Shown: positions 23,429 to 32,179, counted from the first letter of the stretch. The stretch is DNA of 64,000 bases from Psychrobacillus psychrodurans (GCF_027563345.1 NZ_JAMKBK010000005.1), one strand, 5' to 3'. Made by a program: numbers and translations. Notes: generated by a model from the letters alone, not told the origin.

Positions 23429-23466
23429 AAGCCTCCTTGACTTGTATTTTTTAGTCAGGGAGGCTT
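23429..23466 (-). terminator. Hairpin downstream of fumarase
   Basis: Stem AAGCCTCCTTGAC (23429-23441) with GTCAGGGAGGCTT (23454-23466), one G-T pair; only a weak T tract. It lies about 120 bases beyond the fumarase stop on the minus strand. Confidence 0.6.
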
Positions 23467-23547
23467 AGTGCTAATGCTATTTTGTTTTAACAATATTTTA
23501 CTTTAGACAATACAATTGATTAAAATTTGTTATTTAATATTTTGTTT

Positions 23548-23573
23548 TAATTTCATAAGTACTTATGAAATTA
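23548..23573. other. Perfect 26-bp AT-rich palindrome
   Basis: TAATTTCATAAGT (23548-23560) followed immediately by its exact complement, 12 bases beyond the fumarase stop. It may be a 3' stabilising stem or a protein-binding dyad; unassigned. Confidence 0.6.
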
Positions 23574-23584
23574 ACTGAATCACA

Positions 23585-25114
23585 TTAGCTAAAAACTTTT
23601 TCTTTATAGGCAGAAAGCTTTTCTAATGAAGACTTGTCCACGTCAGCATGTAAGCTATTTCCATGAGAGTCCATTGTTACAACTGCTGTGAATTTCTCAA
23701 CACGAAGATGCCACATTGCTTCAGGGATTCCAAATTCCATCAGATCCACACCATCTACACCTTTAATACAATCTGCATAATACTGAGCAGCGCCGCCAAT
23801 TGCATTTAAATAAACTCCGCCATGTTCGGAAAGAGCAGCAAGTGTTTTTGGACCCATTCCACCTTTTCCGATAACTGCACGGATGCCGAATTTTTTCATA
23901 ATATCACCTTGGTAAGGCTCTTCACGTATTGACGTAGTTGGACCTGCAGCACGTACATGCCAATCACCAGCATCATCTTTTTGCATAACTGGACCACAGT
24001 GATAAATAATTTGTCCATTTAGGTCAACTGGTGCATCATGGCTCATCAAGTGGTGGTGTATTGCGTCACGGCCAGTATACATACGACCAGTTATCGATAC
24101 GACATCCCCAACCTGTAGTTCACGAATTTGTTCTTCTGAAATAGGAGCTTGTAATTCCACTATTTTTTTTGGAGCTTCTTCTGAGGATTGGTCCTTGAAC
24201 TCAATTTTCTCTCCATCTTGGTAATGCCATTCGATAATTTCACCAGTTGTTGGGTTAATATTAATCGCCATACGACGGTACGCCCAACAATTGTAAGCAA
24301 CAGAAACATAGAAGCTAGCAGGGATACGGTGCATGACGCCAACTTTACAGCCTAGTAAAGTCGCTTCACCACCGAAGCCCATTGTACCAATACCTAATGT
24401 GTTAGCTTTTTCAACTATATATTGCTCTAATTTTGCTAGATCAGGATTTGGATTAGTATCTTCCACATGACGGAATAATTGTTCTTTTGCTAAATCATAA
24501 CCAGAAGAACGGTCACCACCGATTCCAACCCCGATGAATCCAGCAGAACAGCCTTGTCCTTGGGCCTGATAAACAGAATGTAGAATACATTTGCGAATCC
24601 CGTCTAAGTCACGCCCAGCACGACCTAAACCTTCTAATTCAGTTGGTAGGCTATATTGAATATTTTTGTTTTCACAGCCGCCACCTTTTAAAATTAGTTT
24701 CATTTCGATATAGTCTTTTTCCCACTGCTCAAACTTTACAACAGGGAGCCCGTCTCCTAAGTTATCTCCACTGTTCGCACCAGTTAAAGAGTCAACTGCA
24801 TTAGGACGAAGCTTTGCATCTTTAGTAGCTGTAGCTATAGCGCGCTTAATAGCAGCTTTAATTTCTATTTGGTTAACGCCAATAGGTGTTTTAATCTTGA
24901 AAGTTGGTAAACCAGTATCTTGGCAAATAGGAGAAACATTATCATCGGCCATTTGAATATTATTTGTAATCGTATCCAGACTCATCGCAGCACGTGTTCC
25001 AGCATTTTCTGCTGCTTTTGCCTTTTTGATCGCACGACGAACATCTTTCGGTAAATTTGTAGAAGTTTCGGTAATCAAATCATAAATACTTTTCTCTAAT
25101 TGCTCCAATTGCAT
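23585..25114 (-). CDS. fumA: Class I fumarate hydratase (iron-sulfur)
   Basis: A 509-residue cytoplasmic TCA-cycle enzyme interconverting fumarate and malate, of the oxygen-sensitive 4Fe-4S class. Alpha and beta domains are fused. Cluster-region cysteines lie in SPICQDTGLP, GQGCSAGFIGVG and TLLGCKVG; the beta domain starts near residue 330 with LQVGDVVSITGRMYTGRDAIHH and carries GPTTSIREEPY and GKGGMGPKT. Length matches family members of about 500 residues. AAAGGAG lies ten bases ahead of ATG 25114. The GC-rich repeat array lies in its upstream region. Confidence 0.94.
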   Translation of the reverse strand: MQLEQLEKSIYDLITETSTNLPKDVRRAIKKAKAAENAGTRAAMSLDTITNNIQMADDNVSPICQDTGLPTFKIKTPIGVNQIEIKAAIKRAIATATKDAKLRPNAVDSLTGANSGDNLGDGLPVVKFEQWEKDYIEMKLILKGGGCENKNIQYSLPTELEGLGRAGRDLDGIRKCILHSVYQAQGQGCSAGFIGVGIGGDRSSGYDLAKEQLFRHVEDTNPNPDLAKLEQYIVEKANTLGIGTMGFGGEATLLGCKVGVMHRIPASFYVSVAYNCWAYRRMAININPTTGEIIEWHYQDGEKIEFKDQSSEEAPKKIVELQAPISEEQIRELQVGDVVSITGRMYTGRDAIHHHLMSHDAPVDLNGQIIYHCGPVMQKDDAGDWHVRAAGPTTSIREEPYQGDIMKKFGIRAVIGKGGMGPKTLAALSEHGGVYLNAIGGAAQYYADCIKGVDGVDLMEFGIPEAMWHLRVEKFTAVVTMDSHGNSLHADVDKSSLEKLSAYKEKVFS

Positions 25115-25259
25115 GATGCAAACGCTCCTTTGATATGTATATAGGTAACAAACATTACAAGTATACTATTTTATTAGGATGAAAAAAAGAGTTGTCGGGG
25201 GAATAAATACTTGAGAATACGCTTTTGTGGTAGATGCGACACCGGAAAATTCATTCATC

Positions 25260-25596
25260 CATCCACATGAGAAGCGTAGTCATCCACGCACGGACCCATC
25301 GAACGCCGGAGGAACTGTAGTAGCGCCCGAGCGTTGTGGTTATCCGCTCGAGAATGGCAGTCATCCGCCCGCGAATCCATCGAGCGCCCGAGGAACAGGA
25401 GTATGCGCCCGAGCGTTGTGGTTATTCGCTCGAGAATGGCAGTCATCCGCCCGCGAATCCGTCGAGCGCCCGAGGGAACTGTAGTATGCGCCCGAGCGTA
25501 GTGGTTATACTCTCTAGAATGGCAGTCATCCGCCGGCGAATCCATCGAGTGCCCGAGGAGCTGGAGTATGCGCCCAAGCGCAGTGGTCATCCGCCA
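25260..25596. repeat. GC-rich tandem array, 82-bp units of 21-bp modules
   Basis: Units start at 25323, 25405, 25488 and 25570 (steps 82, 83, 82), preceded by a degenerate unit from about 25236. Each unit consists of four modules of 21, 21, 19 and 21-22 bases with the theme GCGCCCGAG or CCGCTCGAG and often ending GT-AT. Strikingly GC-rich in an AT-rich genome. Open frames occur on both strands but only as a by-product of repetition. It lies between the SE1561-type gene and fumarase. Confidence 0.92.
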
Positions 25597-25601
25597 AAAA
25601 C

Positions 25602-25636
25602 AAAAAAGATCGGAATGAAGTCATTCCGATCTTTTC
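25602..25636 (-). terminator. Intrinsic terminator of the SE1561-type gene
   Basis: Stem AAAAGATCGGAATGA (25604-25618) with its complement (25621-25635), closing to a short loop, A/T runs outside. Confidence 0.9.
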
Positions 25637-25638
25637 GA

Positions 25639-25824
25639 TTATTCTTTTGTGTTTTTAAACTGCTCCATTTTTAATTCAAGGTCATCCATCATTTGGATTA
25701 GACGGTCTATATCTTCAAGTTCAGTTGTCTCGGGCTCGATTGTGTCTAATACTTCTAAAAACATTTGTAGTCGATCTTTTAAATAGGATACTTGTTGTTC
25801 TGGATTTGAAATATGATTACCCAC
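25639..25824 (-). CDS. SE1561-like small protein
   Basis: A 61-residue acidic helical protein. The central TELEDIDRLIQMMDDLELKMEQF matches the SE1561 family of small Firmicutes proteins with no known function. I start at GTG 25824 (GNHISNPEQQ follows), because GAGGTG lies at proper spacing; the frame up to 25869 lacks a binding site. It probably forms a coiled coil. It is followed at once by its terminator. Confidence 0.72.
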   Translation of the reverse strand: MGNHISNPEQQVSYLKDRLQMFLEVLDTIEPETTELEDIDRLIQMMDDLELKMEQFKNTKE

Positions 25825-25919
25825 AGAAAAACACCTCACTTTATATGTATAGGATAAAGGAATTTTCAAAGAAAAGATAGGTCTAAAGAGTTAATTTAAT
25901 GATTTGTGTATTTACAATC

Positions 25920-25948
25920 TTTACAATATTCTGTTTATATGATAAATT
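25920..25948 (+). promoter_or_regulatory. Predicted promoter of a short transcript
   Basis: TTTACA (25920-25925), 17 bases, TAAATT (25943-25948): a reasonable sigma-A promoter ahead of the unassigned leader or small RNA at 25955-26133. Confidence 0.55.
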
Positions 25949-25954
25949 ATCTTT

Positions 25955-26133
25955 AAGATACATAGAAGGGAGGCCGTAGTGAATAGTCGACCATTCTAAT
26001 CAGTAGAAGGAGGGTGTTTAGACATTTCACCGGCAAACAAGCCGAAAATGCAGTTATGAATATACAAGTGAATAGTAGTTATATGTAACGGCTCAGTCCA
26101 CTATCTTAAAAAAGATACCGGCTGAGCCTTTTG
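25955..26133 (+). ncRNA. Candidate small RNA or leader transcript
   Basis: Between a predicted promoter and a terminator (GGCTCAG 26090-26096 with CTGAGCC 26122-26128, plus an inner TATCTT/AAGATA stem) lies about 180 bases without a long ORF. It has two Shine-Dalgarno-like motifs (AAGGGAGG near 25967, GAAGGAGGG near 26007), the first followed by a six-codon GTG ORF (MNSRPF), and a CGGC-aaacaa-GCCG hairpin. It could be a small RNA, a leader-peptide attenuator for the MFS gene, or a micro-protein mRNA. I do not recognise it. Confidence 0.4.
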
Positions 26134-26219
26134 TTGTGTAAATATTTATATTAACAAGACCTATTCTCTGCTAAACTAATGCTATTAGATAATTAGTTTA
26201 GATAAAAAGAGGTATTACT

Positions 26220-27398
26220 ATGCATGAATTTACAGTAGAAGAAAAAAAACGTTTCAGAATTTTAGTCATTATTGTTTCCATATCTGGTTTTTCACAAGGA
26301 ATGTTGCTACCTTTAATATCTGTTATTTTTGAACAAGACGGGATTAGTGCCACCTTAAACGGGTTGAGCGCTACTGGATTATACATAGGTACATTATTAA
26401 TTTCTCCGTTTATGGAACCTCCATTGCGAAAATTTGGCTATAAGCCGATTATTATTATCGGTGGGCTTCTTGTTATTGTCTCCTTAATGCTATTCCCTTT
26501 GTGGAAAAGTGTAGCGTTTTGGTTTGTTTTGCGGTTATTGATCGGAATTGGTGATCATGCACTTCATTTTTCTACGCAGACTTGGATTACTAGCTTTTCC
26601 CCACAACATCGATTAGGTAGAAATATAGCTATTTATGGATTATCGTTTGGAATTGGTTTTGCGGTAGGACCTCTATTCGTGCAGCTGGTCGAAATTTTTG
26701 AAGGTTTACCATTCATTATTTCGAGTATTCTTTGTTTATGCGCTTGGGTCCTTGTGTTCTTCATTAAAAATGAGAAGCCAGAAGTTTTTACTGATAGTGC
26801 CTCGTTATCAGGGACATGGAAACGCTTTGGAGCAGCACTTGCAGTTGCTTGGATAGCATTTATACCCCCTTTTAGCTATGGCTTTTTAGAATCCTCTTTA
26901 AACGCAATTTATCCTGTGTATGGACTTCGAAATGCCTTGGAAATTAAAGATCTATCTTTTATACTTGCAGCCTTCTCTATAGGCGGTGTCGTTTCACAGC
27001 TACCGTTAGGAGTATTAAGTGACCGTATCGGTAGAAGAAAAGTGCTTATATTAGTACTAGCATGTGGTGCATTGACCTTTGGGGTAGCTAGTATGTTCGA
27101 AACCTCCGCTCTAGTAGTAGGAAGTTTGTTTTTTATAGCAGGTATATTTGTAGGTTCAACATTTTCACTTGGTATTTCGTATATGACCGATTTAACACCA
27201 AAAGAATTATTACCAACAGGTAATCTATTGTGCGGAATATTTTTTAGTTTAGGAAGTTTGTCGGGACCTTTCTTAGGTGGTCTATTTATTCAACTATTTG
27301 ATGGATTAAGCTTCTTAGTTCTTATAGCACTATTGTTAGGCTCATTGTCATTTCTCATATTCATCTCAAATCCACAGAAGGCAGGTAAATTGCTATGA
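26220..27398 (+). CDS. MFS transporter (YfkF-like)
   Basis: A 392-residue major facilitator with twelve hydrophobic helices. The typical loop 2-3 motif is degenerate, while the loop 8-9 copy is clear (GVLSDRIGRRKVLIL). The N-terminus is cytoplasmic and charged (EFTVEEKKRFRIL). Length and layout are like B. subtilis YfkF, a putative multidrug or solute exporter; substrate unknown. AAGAGGTATTACT precedes ATG 26220. Its stop overlaps the chemoreceptor start (ATGA at 27395), an uncommon pairing. Confidence 0.87.
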   Translation: MHEFTVEEKKRFRILVIIVSISGFSQGMLLPLISVIFEQDGISATLNGLSATGLYIGTLLISPFMEPPLRKFGYKPIIIIGGLLVIVSLMLFPLWKSVAFWFVLRLLIGIGDHALHFSTQTWITSFSPQHRLGRNIAIYGLSFGIGFAVGPLFVQLVEIFEGLPFIISSILCLCAWVLVFFIKNEKPEVFTDSASLSGTWKRFGAALAVAWIAFIPPFSYGFLESSLNAIYPVYGLRNALEIKDLSFILAAFSIGGVVSQLPLGVLSDRIGRRKVLILVLACGALTFGVASMFETSALVVGSLFFIAGIFVGSTFSLGISYMTDLTPKELLPTGNLLCGIFFSLGSLSGPFLGGLFIQLFDGLSFLVLIALLLGSLSFLIFISNPQKAGKLL

Positions 27399-29146
27399 AG
27401 CAACATTCCTCTAAGTTAGGAAATAAAATCACACTATATTTTGTCATTGGAATACTTGTACTTGTGGCATTATTCATCTCTGTCCTTATATATAATACGA
27501 ATAACACGGTCAAGGATACATTAGGGCAAAATGGTATAAATATAGCACAAAATATAGCTACGTTAGTTGATACCACAGCCTATGAAGAATTTAAAAAGAA
27601 CCCTGAACAAAATGAAAAGTATTGGGAATTAAGAGAAGAATTAAATGATTTACTAATACAAAATGGGGTTATGTATGCTTATGTTACAGATGTTCCTAAC
27701 AAAGGAGAAACAGCAACTATTATTGTTGATGCTGCAGACAAAAATGACGATAGCGCTTATTTGCCAGGAGATATAAGTGAAGGAACGGATTATAAAGCTG
27801 TAGAAGGTGCATTAAATGGAACTGGAAGCTACACAGATATAGTCGAGGATGAAGTATATGGGGAATACTTGTCATCATATGCTCCTTTAAAAAACGAAGC
27901 AGGAGAAACAATTGGAATTGTAGCAGTTGATATTTCTGCAGCAGATGTCCAAGTAATTCAACAAAAAAGCTTAAAAGAATCTGTTCCCTTTTCTTTGATA
28001 ATGGTAATTCTTTTAGGGGCAATCATTTCTTTTATACTCTTTCGTTATATTGGAAATGCATTGAAGCCATTAACAAAAATGCAAGGTGCTTCTTCTAGTT
28101 TTGCAAATGGAGACCTCCAGGGGGCTGAGGAGATATTAAAAACTGTTTCTTTAAAACAGAATAATGAAATATCGGATTTTGCGAAATCATTTCGAAAATC
28201 AATTGGACAATTATCCTCTATTCTAACAAATATGAATGGAACAGCAGGTTCACTATTAAAAGTATCTGATGAATTAGAGGAAGTAATGAAGTCAGTTAGA
28301 ACTTCAAATGATGAAATATCTGAAAGTATTTATAAAATAGCTTCTGGTTCTGAAGTACAGAAAACAAATAATGATGAAGCATTAACAGCTATGGAAGAAA
28401 TGACTATTGGTATCCAGAGAATTGCCGATTCTTCTACATCAGTAGCCACATCATCCAGTGACATGACAGAACTTGTTACTACAAGTGCAACAAATTCCAA
28501 GTCAGTCGTTCAACAAATTAAAAACGTGGAAGCTTCTGTACTTGCAACTGAAAAACATGTAAAAGATCTAGGGGATAAATATCGTTCCATTGAAGAGATG
28601 GTTTCAGTTATTACTGGTATTGCCGATCAGACGAATCTTCTTGCATTAAATGCAGCAATTGAAGCTGCTCGTGCAGGTGAAGCAGGTAAAGGCTTTGCAA
28701 TTGTTGCTGACGAAGTTAGAAAACTTGCAGAAATGTCGAGGAACTCTGCGGAAGAAATTCGTAATCATATACAAGGATTCCAAACAGTAACAGTTCAAGC
28801 GCTCGAAGAAATGGCTAAAAGTGCAGAGGATGTTCAGAATGGGTCACTAGCTGTGGAAGAAATCGGAAACGACTTAAATAAGGTGCTCAAATCTGTACTA
28901 CATGTAAATGAAGAAGTACAGGATGTTTCCGCAGTAACAGAACAAATTTCTGCAAGCTCTGAAGAGGTTCTTGCATCAATGGAGCAGGTTGCAGCTATTG
29001 TAAATGAGGCAGTAGAACAGACGAAAACTGTGGCAATATCAGCGGATTACCAAGTATCTACTGTTGAAAATTTAGATAAAACCATTCAAACTTTACAACA
29101 ATCAGCCGATGAGCTTCAGAAAGCAATTTCCCAATTTAAACTGTAA
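27395..29146 (+). CDS. Methyl-accepting chemotaxis protein
   Basis: A 583-residue membrane chemoreceptor. Helix 1 at about residues 11-33, an extracellular sensor of about 165 residues with Cache-like features (QNGVMYAYVTDV, YAPLKNEAGETIGIVAVDI), helix 2 at about 198-220, a HAMP linker, and a long cytoplasmic coiled coil with the kinase-control hairpin (IADQTNLLALNAAIEAARAGE, then FAIVADEVRKLAEMSRNSAEEI). It passes ligand signals to CheA/CheW. Overlap with the transporter gene suggests both deal with the same compound, but that is inference. Confidence 0.94.
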   Translation: MKQHSSKLGNKITLYFVIGILVLVALFISVLIYNTNNTVKDTLGQNGINIAQNIATLVDTTAYEEFKKNPEQNEKYWELREELNDLLIQNGVMYAYVTDVPNKGETATIIVDAADKNDDSAYLPGDISEGTDYKAVEGALNGTGSYTDIVEDEVYGEYLSSYAPLKNEAGETIGIVAVDISAADVQVIQQKSLKESVPFSLIMVILLGAIISFILFRYIGNALKPLTKMQGASSSFANGDLQGAEEILKTVSLKQNNEISDFAKSFRKSIGQLSSILTNMNGTAGSLLKVSDELEEVMKSVRTSNDEISESIYKIASGSEVQKTNNDEALTAMEEMTIGIQRIADSSTSVATSSSDMTELVTTSATNSKSVVQQIKNVEASVLATEKHVKDLGDKYRSIEEMVSVITGIADQTNLLALNAAIEAARAGEAGKGFAIVADEVRKLAEMSRNSAEEIRNHIQGFQTVTVQALEEMAKSAEDVQNGSLAVEEIGNDLNKVLKSVLHVNEEVQDVSAVTEQISASSEEVLASMEQVAAIVNEAVEQTKTVAISADYQVSTVENLDKTIQTLQQSADELQKAISQFKL

Positions 29147-29151
29147 TAACA

Positions 29152-29199
29152 AAAATACTAAGAGTTGTTCTATTTAGGAACAACTCTTAGTATTTTTTA
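29152..29199 (+). terminator. Intrinsic terminator after chemoreceptor
   Basis: A 19-bp perfect stem, arms 29152-29170 and 29178-29196 (AAAATACTAAGAGTTGTTC and complement), then T run. Confidence 0.93.
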
Positions 29200-29271
29200 A
29201 TTATGTAACTTTTCTGTTAATAATACGTATAACTAGTATAATATACGGCTTCAAAAAATGAGGTGAAAGTC

Positions 29272-29718
29272 ATGTTGAAGATTAATACCGAAAAGAAATA
29301 CAGATATAGATATATGCTTATATACTTCTTTATAGTTGTTTTTGGGATTGTCACATATTCGTTAGATTTATATCCAGGAGGACATCAAATAGATTATTTT
29401 AGTGATACGCAATCAATTACAATAACTAAAAAAGACATTTTTCACTCTGAGCAATATAAGATTGATAAAACAGAGATATCTACATTAAAAGTCGCACTTA
29501 TAGAATACGAACTTACTTTCCTTAAAGAACTTTGGCTTTTTGGTATTTTCGTAATTGGCATGTTGTTCGTTAACCTTTTAAGCTTACTTGATCAAGATAA
29601 GATTAAACTTACACTATTAATTTATGCTATTTATATCATTATCTTTATAGTTGGTTTTTTTGTATATATAAACAGGTTAAATTTTATGAATGAAGTGATG
29701 GGGAAATTAATAGTTTGA
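29272..29718 (+). CDS. Small membrane protein, unknown
   Basis: A 148-residue protein not recognised. It has three hydrophobic segments: residues about 13-32 (MLIYFFIVVFGIVTYSLDLY), about 83-105 (LWLFGIFVIGMLFVNLLSLL) and about 113-135 (LTLLIYAIYIIIFIVGFFVY), with a basic N-terminus and a roughly 50-residue polar loop between the first two. Start ATG 29272, with GAGGTG seven bases ahead; the GTG at 29263 overlaps that binding site. AT-rich and isolated; probably a lineage-specific gene. Confidence 0.7.
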   Translation: MLKINTEKKYRYRYMLIYFFIVVFGIVTYSLDLYPGGHQIDYFSDTQSITITKKDIFHSEQYKIDKTEISTLKVALIEYELTFLKELWLFGIFVIGMLFVNLLSLLDQDKIKLTLLIYAIYIIIFIVGFFVYINRLNFMNEVMGKLIV

Positions 29719-29790
29719 AGAAAATTACAAAATTTAATATACAGATTTGTTAGATGTCTACGAGAAACTAAATTTTGTGATTAAAAAAAG

Positions 29791-29827
29791 AAGCACTAGA
29801 CTCTCATAAAAGGGAATCTTAGTGCTT
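29791..29827 (+). terminator. Probable terminator
   Basis: Stem AAGCACTA (29791-29798) with TAGTGCTT (29820-29827), extended by weaker inner pairs, followed by a modest T-rich run. Confidence 0.65.
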
Positions 29828-30006
29828 TGTTTCTTGAAGTGGTGGAATTCTCAGTGAATCTATAGTATAAATGGAAGAATATACCATTTAAATGAAAAGG
29901 AGGAATTATATTATCTTTAATGGGTAGGAACTCACTTATATACATATTTATTAATTCTATATTTTATTGACATATATTAGATAAAGGAAGGAAATGAGAT
30001 TATCAG

Positions 30007-30846
30007 ATGGAAGCAAATGAACTTAAAAAGATTTTAAATGAACTAAAAAGTGGAGAAAGAACTTGGGAAACAGCACAGGAAGACATGATTGTTTACTCAA
30101 TGCTAGAACATATAGGTTCTACTGATGGTGAACTAAGAGATCAACTAATCTACAGCATGTTTTATCAATTAATAATAGAAAAGAAATTACTAGGGCCTGA
30201 ACTTCTAACGGAATTATTGGAAGTGGCGTTAAATGATTTGTTATACAAAGGAATTGGAGAGAAGGAAACAGATACTGTTTTTACGAGATCTTTTACTACT
30301 CTTTTGATAGCACTTATCCTATATAGAGATAACGAAAATGCTTTTCTTGACCAAAATATGATACTAAGAGTAAAAGATAACTTGATTGATTATATTAATC
30401 TTGAAAAAGACTTAAGAGGCTATGTACCAGGTAAAGGTTGGGCTCATAGTATTGCGCATGTAGCAGATACTTTTGATGAACTGGTAAAAAGCAACAAAGT
30501 AGATTCAGAACACTTTGGAGAAATGTTAAATGCACTATGGAACAAATTATTTGTTTTCGATAGTGTTTACATACACGAAGAAGAGGAAAGAATTTTAATT
30601 CCAATATTGGAAATGCTCGAACGAGGTTTGAAAATAAAAGAAATAGAATTACTGATACAACAAATACCAAACGAGTTAAAAAAGAAAAAGAGTATAATTA
30701 AGGAAGAAGAATATTGGTTCCTGTACGCAAACTGTAAGTTATTTTTAAAAAGCTTCCTTATTAAAGTTCAAAAAGTACCCAAATTAAATCCTGTGAAAAA
30801 AAGTATAGAAGATTGTCTTAAATCAGATTGGAATCTTCTATCGTGA
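30007..30846 (+). CDS. DUF2785 domain protein
   Basis: A 279-residue soluble, all-helical protein matching DUF2785: VYSMLEHIGSTDGELRDQLIYSMFY near the N-terminus, and the signature RGYVPGKGWAHSIAHVADTFDEL in the middle, where two His and an Asp could form a metal or catalytic site. Function unknown. Rich in Lys and Glu, AT-rich codons. AAGGAAGG lies upstream of ATG 30007. It is convergent with the alcohol dehydrogenase gene. Confidence 0.85.
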   Translation: MEANELKKILNELKSGERTWETAQEDMIVYSMLEHIGSTDGELRDQLIYSMFYQLIIEKKLLGPELLTELLEVALNDLLYKGIGEKETDTVFTRSFTTLLIALILYRDNENAFLDQNMILRVKDNLIDYINLEKDLRGYVPGKGWAHSIAHVADTFDELVKSNKVDSEHFGEMLNALWNKLFVFDSVYIHEEEERILIPILEMLERGLKIKEIELLIQQIPNELKKKKSIIKEEEYWFLYANCKLFLKSFLIKVQKVPKLNPVKKSIEDCLKSDWNLLS

Positions 30847-30850
30847 GGGT

Positions 30851-30890
30851 GAGGACAGACATGTCAGGAAGTCTGTCCACATCTTCACTT
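30851..30890. terminator. Possible bidirectional terminator
   Basis: Stem GGACAGAC (30853-30860) with GTCTGTCC (30871-30878) between convergent genes; T-rich downstream on + from 30883. Confidence 0.55.
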
Positions 30891-30897
30891 TAATTTT

Positions 30898-32037
30898 TTA
30901 TGGTTTTAACACAAATTTAATACTTTCGTCCTCATGATCGTGGAAAGTTTTATAAGCATCACTTGCCTTATCTAGTGGTACACTATGCGTAATAATTTCT
31001 TTCGGGTCAAATTCGCCATTCGTAATTTTATCAAACAATAGAGGCATATAATGAATGACGGGTGCCTGTCCCATTTTTAGCGATACATTCCTTTCGAAAA
31101 TATTTCCTAATGGGAACATATTATATAATGATCCATAAACACCAGTTAATTGAATCGTCCCAAATTTTCTTACTGCATTTATTCCTATATCAATAGCACT
31201 TAGAGTTCCACCTTGGAGCTTTAACTTTTGCTCTACTTTTTCGACCATCGACATTTTACCGTCCATCCCTACACAGTCAATGACAACATCTACTCCTCCA
31301 TTGGTGATCTCTTTAATATGGGAGCCCATATCTTTATATTGTTCAAAATTGTAGACTTCGACGTTATTCATCTTCACAGAGTGCTTTAAACGATAATCTA
31401 AGTGATCAACTGCAATTACTCGTTTTGCACCTTTCATCCACGCAAATTTCTGTACCATTAAACCAACAGGACCTGCACCTAAAACTGCAATTGTGTCTCC
31501 TTCTTTCATGCCTGAGTTTTCAACACTCCAATATGCTGTTGGAAGAACATCTGATAGGAACAACAATGACTCATCCTCTAGTTCACATGATTCCGGTATT
31601 AAGAAAGGCATGTAGTTTCCATAGGGGACTCTTAAATATTCAGCCTGTCCACCTGGGAAATTACCATAACGTTCGGTGTAACCAAGATAAGCACCGGAGT
31701 CTAAGGCTGGATTATCATTTGAATTATCACACTGACTTTCCATCTCATTTTGGCAATAAAAACATTCTCCACATGAAACATTAAAAGGAATAACGACTCG
31801 ATCACCTTTTTTAACTTTTGTTACCGCTGGTCCAACCTCTTCCACGATACCCATTGGCTCATGACCAATAACAAAGTCCTTTCGAGTAGGTATTCCACCT
31901 CTATAAATATGGAGATCAGATCCACAAATAGCCGTAGTAGTAATACGTACTAGAATATCATCCTGTTTCTCCAGTTTTGCATCTGGAACTTCTTTTACTT
32001 GAATATCTTTAGCTCCTTGAAATGTGACTGCCTTCAC
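30898..32037 (-). CDS. Zinc-dependent alcohol dehydrogenase
   Basis: A 379-residue medium-chain dehydrogenase, closest in pattern to the glutathione-independent formaldehyde dehydrogenase-like group. Catalytic zinc ligands: Cys38 (AICGSDLH), His in GHEPMG and a later Glu; structural zinc cysteines in CGECFYCQNEMESQC. The NAD-binding Rossmann motif is GAGPVGLM. Substrate is not known. GTG start at 32037 behind AAAGGAGG. It is divergent from a MerR regulator gene and may belong to its regulon. Confidence 0.9.
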   Translation of the reverse strand: MKAVTFQGAKDIQVKEVPDAKLEKQDDILVRITTTAICGSDLHIYRGGIPTRKDFVIGHEPMGIVEEVGPAVTKVKKGDRVVIPFNVSCGECFYCQNEMESQCDNSNDNPALDSGAYLGYTERYGNFPGGQAEYLRVPYGNYMPFLIPESCELEDESLLFLSDVLPTAYWSVENSGMKEGDTIAVLGAGPVGLMVQKFAWMKGAKRVIAVDHLDYRLKHSVKMNNVEVYNFEQYKDMGSHIKEITNGGVDVVIDCVGMDGKMSMVEKVEQKLKLQGGTLSAIDIGINAVRKFGTIQLTGVYGSLYNMFPLGNIFERNVSLKMGQAPVIHYMPLLFDKITNGEFDPKEIITHSVPLDKASDAYKTFHDHEDESIKFVLKP

Positions 32038-32127
32038 TTAAACTCCTCCTTTAGTTAAATGTTCACACTATTGATTCCCTTAACTTCTTCAAATAAAACG
32101 TGTCATACTATATTTAGGTTAAGTGGA

Positions 32128-32159
32128 TTGACTCTGTGGTGCACCCCACAGTTTATAAT
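32128..32159 (+). promoter_or_regulatory. MerR-type promoter and operator
   Basis: TTGACT (32128-32133) and TATAAT (32154-32159) are separated by 20 bases, longer than the normal 17, and the spacer holds the dyad CTGTGG (32134-32139) / CCACAG (32146-32151). Over-long spacers with a central dyad are the signature of promoters twisted into activity by MerR-family activators. It drives the merR-like gene at 32180. Confidence 0.85.
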
Positions 32160-32179
32160 AAAAAAAAGGGAGGCACAGA

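Noticed and set aside
25227..25674. Open frames of 85-112 codons on both strands in the GC-rich array
   Set aside because: They arise from the repeated GC-rich units, change frame between units (82 is not a multiple of three), overlap on opposite strands and have no ribosome binding site.
29919..29991. 16-codon ATG ORF after AAGGAGG near 29898
   Set aside because: The Shine-Dalgarno is too far from the ATG and the peptide has no recognisable property; not enough support.
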